Positions 57,801-64,000 of a stretch of 64,000 nt of DNA are shown piece by piece. Both the position numbers and the translations under genes were made by a program. A model generated the notes under the pieces. That model was not told the DNA's origin, did no database searches, and saw only the letters and a list, made by a program, of their open reading frames with translations. The number at the start of each line of letters is the position of its first letter. Position 1 is the first letter of the stretch. Origin of the DNA: Neodontobutis hainanensis (taxonomy: Eukaryota > Chordata > Actinopteri > Gobiiformes > Odontobutidae); NCBI GenBank assembly GCA_024349245.1, contig JALDNG010000022.1, positions 8,521,001 to 8,585,000 of the forward strand, given 5' to 3'.

Positions 57801-60800
57801 TAAATTGAGTGTGATAGTTTCATTTCAGTGACATTAAAACTAAAATATAACTGACTCTAACTTACCTTGTTTCCTGAAAATCCAACAAACTCCAACAGCT
57901 TTAATGTCCGCGTAGGCAACATAGAAATCATCTGTAAGAAGTAGAAACACACAACAGAAAGTTAAAAAAAGTTAATTACTTATTAAACATAATTAATAAA
58001 AATTTAAAAACAGTTACAAATGTTGTTTTAATGTATAAATTTTCACTAATTTAGAAACAATAAAATAGTCAAATAAAAGGCTTTTTATTAATGAGTTGTG
58101 TTTTACTATCGAATACAAATTCATTTGCAAAACACTTACTAAGTTAAAAGCTCCCACTCCCAGTTTAACACCCCCCTCAAAATGACCATGGTTGTCTCCA
58201 TGAGTGTATCCAGTAGACTGAAGGATTGTATGAAGCTCCCTGTGATCAAGAAGAAAGACAAAAGGAATATAATGAAGGCAAACTCTGTGCTTGATAAATA
58301 TAAAACTACTGAGCGACCACGTCAAGCACTTACTTGTAAGTCTGGAAACTGTTCCTCACTTTGATTCCCCCTTTGATGAAACTAATCATGTTTTCATCCT
58401 GAAACAATCAGATTATTGTTCAGTGTAGTGTATTAATACACAAAGAGATTAGTCATTGCATGCAGTATGGTTCATCGCTGACCTGAAGGAAGGTGAGTGC
58501 TGCCCTCTGAAGGAGACACTCTGCATAGCAAACTTCTGCGTGGAGTTCCTCTGAGGTCAAAATTATTTTCACAGTTACCTATTGTCAGGGGCTGCATACA
58601 CACACAAAGTCCACTCTTTCCCACAAAAAAACAACTAAAAGTAAATGTGCTATTTACTCAGGAAATACAAACAAAATAAGTAAACGGGGAAAGTAAGACC
58701 TTTACTGACCTTCTGTGAAGTTTTTTGAAAAGCTTGACTTTTTACGGTTCCTAAATGATTAGAAAACAAAGACATGATTTAGTAGTTTGTAATAGCTGAC
58801 TAATAGCTCCAGCAGAATTGCATTGGGGATTCTTTACACTAGTGACTCAGCCTTTTATGATATAGAGGCAAGCTGCTACAGAATGAAATTACAGACAAGG
58901 TGCTGAGTAAGCATTAAATACCCTATTCCGATAATTGCTTTGGAGCAGCTAAAATATCTATCTAGACAACAGTACAGGTATATTAAGATGCCAAGTATTT
59001 TGTATTTCTGGTATGCTATTTCATTATCTCCTGTGGTGATATCTTGGTCATAAAGTAATATCAGAAATAGTTTTTGTAACAGAGCATCATGTCACTGGGA
59101 TGTTTTAGAGGTCTCACCGCTGGCAGATAGCCTGAGCCTCCTTCATGGTGTTTCCTGCGGCTAGGATGTGTTGGGGGTCAAATGTCATCATGGCTTGCAT
59201 TTCTAAGATAGTGGCATAGGTCAGAGCGTGGTACATGCTGTCTTTGGTTCTGTAGAAAAAAAGGGGGAAAAAAACATAATTCTTTAGTTATATTGAATTG
59301 AATGGGCTAATGGGTAACTCACAGGCACAATACTAACAACAGGCATCATCATAAACATCATTCTAAATATCTAGAGGCTTATACATCAAGATGAGGTGGG
59401 TGTGAGTGGAAACATGCCAGTAGGTGTGTTAAAGAAGGAGTCAAAGATGTCAGTGACAGCTCTCACTTGTTATCCCGGTTAAAGAACATGTTTTCCCGGT
59501 TACACAGCATTATTCGAGCTGCATGCTATTTTTAAAAAGAAGCAACGACAACAATACAGAGTATTGAGTTTAAATGCCTCCAATTAACACATATTGACAC
59601 GTGTTGAGAGGGATGATGTAAATGTAAACAACTTTGCCATCTATTAAAGTACATGGCTGTTTTTTCATTGTAATCTTTATCTACACTTTGCAAAAATTGC
59701 TTAAGTAACAACCAGGAAGCAAAATCATTAAAATAAGGTACACACTGAGCAGCCGGAAGATTTGCCTCTATTTCCATTGGGTTGGGTTTATGTAAGCAGT
59801 GTAGGACTCTGTAGGACATCACTGACTTCAACAGTGTCTTAAACGCATTTCCTTCATAATTTTCCATGATGCTGGGGAGGAGCAGCTTTGTACTTTCTGA
59901 CGAGCACATGCTTGAGCATATGCCTTGCCTTCACTTTTTCACAAGTTAGAACAAATAAGGAAGTGCACCCTGAAGGAACTTTGTAAAAAATCTTTAACAT
60001 CCCAATACTTTGTTTTTTGCAGATGATAAGGATATTACAGATGTCATATGATAATGATACTGTGAAAAATATTGCTCCATAATGCTTACAATTTGACATG
60101 TTGCAGCAAAAGAGTGGGCAATAAAACTACGCCTACTGTTGGATACTATAAAGACTTAAGACTGATTCTGAGAAAACTCATTATAATCAAGCATGTTTCT
60201 ACCCAGATGTCGATGAGTCACTACACCTAACAATCTTTTACAGCTTTGTCACGACAGTTCAGAACAAACAATATACAACTAAATGATATCCTACTCTCAT
60301 TATGGTGTATACAATGGCCCTTTTCGATCTTTGTGGAGTAGGGAATAGGTTTGTATCCTGGCTCCTACCTCCTACCACAATGACACTGAAAAATATTGTT
60401 TATCAAAACTTTCATTCATACTGTATATATTACATTAAACAACAACTTTTTTTTGGCTTAAGATAAAAACTTGGAGCTGTTATTGTGTCCAAGTGTATGT
60501 CTGACCAGAAGAAACCAGAGACAAGGAGTGGCTCACAGTCTCCAGTGTCTTGCAGATAATACTGACGGATGGAGCTTCTTGCACAGTAAAAACGACTGAA
60601 CAATAGTGTAACTGAATAACACATGGTTAAATTCCAAACTAGAGGCAAAGTCTGTGAATCAATGTGTGAACTTCATCAAGTAATCTAGGCATTTAAATAC
60701 ATCCTTCTGGACAAACACCATGTTGTTTGCACCAGAGCAGAGGTTTTACCTTCCCAGAGAGATAATCCAAACTAGTACTGTCCCTTTCTTTTGTTTAGTA

Positions 60801-63469
60801 ATATATCATCAAAAATCTAATGGCCTCAAAACATGTCCTATACTTTAAAACTTTACTTGTTTCTGAAAACACAAAAAGTGGTGTCACTAGTTTGTGCATG
60901 CATATAGAGATGCAGCTAAAAATACAGTTGCTTCAATGCACAAAGCCACGTTGATATATTTGGCTGTAGACACACATTGCCAGGTGGGTCTGGGCTCCGG
61001 TAAACAGCAGCTGTGTGAACATGGGGCCCTGAAGGCTCTCCTACCTGGATCGGAGCCGGACCTGTGCCTCCTCAAAATCATTTCTGAGGAAGAGATCTAG
61101 GGCTGCCATGCAGTCCTCCAAAGCCAGCGACAGGTCTGACTGGGAGCCCCTGGACACACACAAAATAAAATGACGGTGAATTATAAATAAGAATATGTAT
61201 TATGGAGAGTGGTCATTCTACTCCTCTGTGCCTCACAAACAGCAACATTAGAGCCAGAACCAAAAGGCTGTCAGATCGACTACTGATTTACAGTTGTTTG
61301 CCTAACGTTGCACATTACAGAAGTAAGCAGCATAAATTACCCATTTACTGTAATAAATACAAGATGACACCACAGGATTAATGATTAAAAGTGAGAACAA
61401 AAGCTTAACAACATAAAGCTATTATCTTAAATCATAAACAGAACAATTGTAATTTTTTTTGACAACTATCTGTTGTAGCTTCACCTTTCCAACGGAGCAC
61501 ATGATCATCACGTGAGCTGTTTATAGGCAAGGCCAAAATGAGAACAAGTAATGTACTATGTACTATTCTCCTCATCACAATGGTGTCCTCTTGTTTTGCT
61601 CTCTCACACTGCACAGTGCCTTAAAACTGGAAACTTCAAATATGTATTTTATGAGGGAAACCCATCTGCACTCAGCCCCTAATGAGCTAAAGAATAGATT
61701 AGGTTAATGGAAAATGGGAAACACTAATGACTGATACTGATGATTCTCTAATGGTGTTCTTTCACATTAAAATTATTGCTCTATCAATTTGATCATTTTA
61801 ATGTTTTGTAGATGGCTGCTTATTAAAAAAAAAACTGTTTGATGAATTTTAGCTTTTGGATTTGTTATCTTTTCACTGCAGCTGCATTGGAATTTTGAAA
61901 TGTAAAATATTGTATAAAAGAGTTCAGAAAATTAATGAACTTTGTGCAATTATATAGACCAAACGCTTATGTGGCAGCTGACTGAAATACCCAGAACAGG
62001 AAGTGGCAACATGAAGCATTTTTGTAGTTTGTGTATTATTGTGTGTAGTGCAAAGACATCTACAACTGATCAGTTTAACAACAATGACTAATATATAGCA
62101 TTCACGTGCCATTAGGAACCCAGAGGGGGTATAAAGTCATCACACACACACACACACACACATACACACACATACACACACATACACACACAGTGACGCA
62201 GCTCTGGCTAATGACATGCGGGTGACTGCTGTGTTCACCATATGACCTGCAGCAGGCTGTGCTTCCTGATAACAACTCACTCACTATGGCTACTGTCAGA
62301 CCACTGGGGAAACAAACGCACACTCTTTCTTTACAGACAAATTAGGCACCAAGAAGTCAAGCGGTTTGTCAAAGTGATGACATATTTAAGACATTTAACT
62401 ATTATAAAGAATAATATTAACATAAAACCAGAAACTATTTCTGCTTATTGAGGTGCCACATTTTTGTGTTTCCAGCAAATGTCACTGATTTCAAGGATAA
62501 AGCTGCAAAGTCCCTGAGTGGTTACTGCCTTAATAGTAACAACCATTTTAACATAGAAGCAATAGGTTGTCTGTCATTAATAAATCTCTAAAATCTTCTG
62601 TCATGTGAGTCTAATAAATGACAGAACCTTACAAAAGCCTCCATAACAAACCCTTTCTATTAATTAAACCTAATCTTGGTCTCAACCATAAAACTAAGAC
62701 CTAATCCTGTGTCTGGTTGATTTAACATTGAATCAGCTGTTTCATTCAGAGCATTGCCCAATAAATAATGAACGTTAAAGAATGCAGGTATTTTAGACAG
62801 CTTAGTTTAAGTACAGTACCAAGAAAGACACTAACGTAGAGATAAAAATGAACAGTACATGACAATGGACTCTTCGAATCGTAGCTATTTAATTGGATAA
62901 GTGAGAAAATCTCAAGCTCTTTTAAGAAAACTGGGCAGAATTGTACAAAATAATGAAAGGGCATAAAAATTAAACAATGAGAGCAGTCTGTTAAGGCCAG
63001 GATGTGCATACCACACATTGTCTAAGTTATTTAATTTAATTTCAAGTCAGCAACTCTAAAATGAGGGGTTAATTTCTCCAGAGAGATACTTGCACAATGA
63101 TGATCATTATCACTGAAGCAAATACACACAAAGGCACGCATACACCTATTGAAACTGCTTAGCACAAAAACCACCATAGATATATGCAGTTGTTTGTGTG
63201 CTCAAGAGAAAACAAGGAGTGATGAAGCATGAGTTTACGGACTCTGCTTTGCCAGGTTTTCGGTACATTTGTTTTGTCGGGTAAAAGATGTACAGGAGCC
63301 TTTTAGCTGTACAGGCAAAAGATTCTGAGCAAGTTTGTCCACATGCCTAAGTGTCACAGTGATAAGAAAGCAGTTCACAGAGCATGCTATAAGAAAGAAT
63401 CAATGACATACAGTATAGTCAGGTCTCTTACCCGTTGGATGGAGTCTCTTCCTCTCCTGACATTTTCAT
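54694..63469 (-). CDS. ttc39a: TTC39A, tetratricopeptide repeat protein 39A
   Basis: TTC39 proteins belong to the IML2/TTC39 family (yeast relative IML2 is mitochondrial and linked to lipid droplets). The animal members are TPR scaffolds of poorly known function. Eighteen coding exons give 561 residues with every junction in frame. Recognisable family blocks are HFEGGVKLGVGAFNL (about 170-182), MLLLCYHTFMSFILG (about 227-241), RFEECCEAQQQWKQFHHMCY (about 288-307), KIAGKSLPTEKFAIRKARRY (about 377-396) and MMYIWNGYTVIGKQ (about 411-424), with TPR-like helices at the C-terminus. The family includes B and C paralogues; A is chosen from synteny with RNF11. I set the start at MKMSGEEE; an in-frame frame upstream is open but reads as 5' UTR. 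Confidence 0.94.
54877..54993 (-). CDS. ttc39a: TTC39A coding exon 17 (TPR)
   Basis: It encodes ETQIKYDHYLVPNALLEHGL and CLEQGRNEEAIKLLEEA, another TPR unit. Acceptor CTGCAG, donor GTGAGT. Confidence 0.95.
55225..55339 (-). CDS. ttc39a: TTC39A coding exon 16 (TPR)
   Basis: It encodes DDQCLLSLLKGLCLKHLGHL and EEAEHYFTHVLC, a clear TPR unit. Acceptor TATCAG, donor GTAAGC, phase 2. Confidence 0.95.
55447..55558 (-). CDS. ttc39a: TTC39A coding exon 15
   Basis: It encodes EMMYIWNGYTVIGKQKDLTE and LNEAKAKLESNQ. Acceptor TGTAG, donor GTAAGT. Confidence 0.95.
55559..55999 (-). other. TTC39A intron 14
   Basis: AT-rich intron, nothing recognised. Confidence 0.6.
56000..56120 (-). CDS. ttc39a: TTC39A coding exon 14
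   Basis: It encodes KIAGKSLPTEKFAIRKARRY and a proline-rich PIPLPAPPL end. Acceptor TTTCAG, donor GTCAGT. Confidence 0.95.
56321..56412 (-). CDS. ttc39a: TTC39A coding exon 13
   Basis: It encodes ATYAYMKAAYLSMLTKDDCL and TFGETEVTLF. Acceptor CCCTAG, donor GTAAAA, phase 2. Confidence 0.95.
56413..56858 (-). other. TTC39A intron 12
   Basis: Short intron, nothing recognised. Confidence 0.6.
56859..57020 (-). CDS. ttc39a: TTC39A coding exon 12
   Basis: Fifty-four codons with the very conserved RFEECCEAQQQWKQFHHMCY and FYADLLSKENCWSK blocks. Acceptor TACCAG, donor GTGGGG. Confidence 0.96.
57292..57351 (-). CDS. ttc39a: TTC39A coding exon 11
   Basis: Twenty codons, GSIFLFFAGRIEEIKGNLDA, a TPR helix pair. 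Acceptor CTCAAAG, donor GTAAGT. Confidence 0.95.
57425..57492 (-). CDS. ttc39a: TTC39A coding exon 10
   Basis: It encodes TGEGDVEDAEKLLQPYLKKY and PK. Acceptor TTACAG, donor GTTTGT (weak but conserved in position). Confidence 0.94.
57572..57680 (-). CDS. ttc39a: TTC39A coding exon 9
   Basis: It encodes EFGLQQLQEGSAESTFRSFL and the hydrophobic CNMLLLCYHTFMSFIL helix. Acceptor ATGCAG, donor GTAAGA. Confidence 0.95.
57866..57931 (-). CDS. ttc39a: TTC39A coding exon 8
   Basis: Twenty-two codons, MISMLPTRTLKLLEFVGFSG then NK. Acceptor TTACAG, donor GTAAGT. Confidence 0.95.
58140..58239 (-). CDS. ttc39a: TTC39A coding exon 7
   Basis: It encodes ELHTILQSTGYTHGDNHGHF and the invariant EGGVKLGVGAFNL. 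Acceptor TCACAG, donor GTAAGT. Confidence 0.95.
58334..58398 (-). CDS. ttc39a: TTC39A coding exon 6
   Basis: It encodes DENMISFIKGGIKVRNSFQT and YK. Acceptor TTTCAG, donor GTAAGT, phase 2. Confidence 0.95.
58483..58550 (-). CDS. ttc39a: TTC39A coding exon 5
   Basis: It encodes ELHAEVCYAECLLQRAALTF and LQ. Acceptor CCTCAG, donor GTCAGC. Confidence 0.95.
58710..58750 (-). CDS. ttc39a: TTC39A coding exon 4
   Basis: A 41 nt micro-exon encoding NRKKSSFSKNFTE, basic and serine-rich, shorter than the matching human segment. Acceptor ATTTAG, donor GTCAGT. Confidence 0.88.
58751..59117 (-). other. TTC39A intron 3
   Basis: Nothing recognised. Confidence 0.6.
59118..59249 (-). CDS. ttc39a: TTC39A coding exon 3
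   Basis: It encodes TKDSMYHALTYATILEMQAM and the MTFDPQHILAAGNTMKEAQ segment. Acceptor CTACAG, donor GTGAGA. Confidence 0.95.
59250..61044 (-). other. TTC39A intron 2
   Basis: A 1.8 kb intron. A 125-codon open frame on the minus strand at 59532-59909 has no recognisable family or splice signals. Nothing else stands out. Confidence 0.55.
61045..61149 (-). CDS. ttc39a: TTC39A coding exon 2
   Basis: It encodes SQSDLSLALEDCMAALDLFL and RNDFEEAQVRLRS, the family's first helices. Acceptor GTCCAG, donor GTAGGA. Confidence 0.94.
61150..63431 (-). other. TTC39A intron 1
   Basis: A 2.3 kb intron with a CA microsatellite at 62140-62192 and no other recognised feature. Confidence 0.6.
62140..62192. 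repeat. (CA)n microsatellite with CATA interruptions
   Basis: About ten pure CA units, then repeats of CATACACACA. Confidence 0.95.
63432..63469 (-). CDS. ttc39a: TTC39A coding exon 1 (start)
   Basis: MKMSGEEETPSN and two bases of a Gly codon, donor GTAAGA. A second Met follows two codons on. The N-terminus is poorly conserved, so the exact start is less certain than the exon. Confidence 0.8.
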
Positions 63470-64000
63470 CTGGCAACTGTGGTGGTGTGAGAAAGTGACA
63501 GAAAAAATTGAACAGAGATGAGAAAATAGCAGAAGTGAATTTGTGTGTGCGTGGCCTTTTCTAGCAGCGCAGTGCAATGGTCTGGATCCCTCTCTGAGCG
63601 GCAGCAGCAGCAACACGAGCAGAAGCAGCAGAGGAGCAGGCGAGTGAAAGAGAAAGAGAAGGAGGAGGCGGCTGAACGCAGCAGGAACAGCAACACTTAA
63701 TGAGATCGGGATGACTATCACACATGAGTGGGGGAAACACATACAATCCCTGTGTCCCACCTCTTCCGACCACCAGTCCCTCAAACTACGCACTGTGGCC
63801 TTCCATTTGGGGCGTGCACAATTAGAGGCGGGACTAACTCTCCACTACTCACATGTGGCTTGAGGTTTACATGTAAGGTGACCAACAATTATGGGAGATG
63901 ACAGAGATGTTCTTCAAATTCCATTTTTTTGTCTGTTGCAAAGTGAACATGTTGTAAAGAGGCTGCAGATAATGTGTAATGATTCCAGCTGGTTCAGTGT
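63470..64000 (-). promoter_or_regulatory. TTC39A 5' UTR and upstream flank
   Basis: The first ~300 bp upstream of the ATG is CpG- and GCTGCT-rich (minus strand CTGCTGCTTCTGCTCGTGTT) and is probably 5' UTR or promoter. A clear TATA or CCAAT box is not evident. The outer ~200 bp shows nothing. Confidence 0.45.

Noticed and set aside
59532..59909. 125-codon open frame in TTC39A intron 2
   Set aside because: No family resemblance and no flanking splice sites; probably chance.
62102..62323. Open frame rich in Cys-Val-Tyr
   Set aside because: It is a translation of the CA microsatellite in TTC39A intron 1.
63428..63793. In-frame upstream extension of TTC39A exon 1
   Set aside because: The added residues are low-complexity Leu/Ser/His text typical of translated 5' UTR; the MKMSGEEE start is more likely.
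1..64000. CRISPR arrays, operons, phage or toxin systems
   Set aside because: The window is spliced vertebrate DNA; tandem repeats are all simple microsatellites with no spacer structure.

Overview
This is vertebrate nuclear DNA, almost certainly from a ray-finned (teleost) fish. It is AT-rich, has spliced genes with GT-AG introns, and carries microsatellites plus Tc1-like, hAT-like and tRNA-SINE repeats of fish type. The species cannot be named from the sequence. I found no bacterial, phage, CRISPR or viral gene system. The gene order FAF1 - CDKN2C - RNF11 - TTC39A matches the block on human chromosome 1p32, so this is a conserved syntenic segment.

Layout. Positions 1-36887 hold FAF1 on the minus strand. 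Eighteen coding exons (649 codons) are in the window and every exon junction keeps frame. The last coding exon, the end of the UBX domain, lies beyond the left edge. Positions 36888-38767 are a 1.9 kb head-to-head interval that must contain the FAF1 and CDKN2C promoters. CDKN2C (p18-INK4c) runs on the plus strand as two coding exons (167 codons). Positions 40226-43714 are a tail-to-tail interval with the two 3' UTRs. RNF11 (minus strand, 43715-52738) has three exons and 152 codons. Its 8.1 kb first intron has gathered most of the transposons in the window. TTC39A (minus strand, 54694-63469) has 18 coding exons and 561 codons, with the start codon and poly(A) signal in the window. The last 0.5 kb is its 5' flank.

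The four proteins do not form one pathway. FAF1 links ubiquitin, p97/VCP and apoptosis signalling. CDKN2C inhibits CDK4/6. RNF11 is a membrane-anchored RING E3 adaptor. TTC39A is a TPR protein of poorly known role. They sit together because of ancestral synteny.

Most notable observations: (1) a 1,242 bp hAT-like element in RNF11 intron 1, with near-matching 8 bp target duplications, that contains a U6 snRNA-like sequence and a GT microsatellite; (2) an exon-like ORF in the same intron with acceptor, stop and poly(A) signal, whose phase fits RNF11 exon 1; (3) two short FAF1 introns (9 and 14) that are multiples of three and stop-free, so retention would add 36 or 24 residues; (4) a broken Tc1 element with an IR/DR-like double direct repeat; (5) several repeat-free blocks in FAF1 introns with homeodomain, PBX/MEIS or palindromic motifs that look like regulatory elements. 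Splice sites and reading frames were checked by hand; homology statements rest on recognising the families, not on a search.
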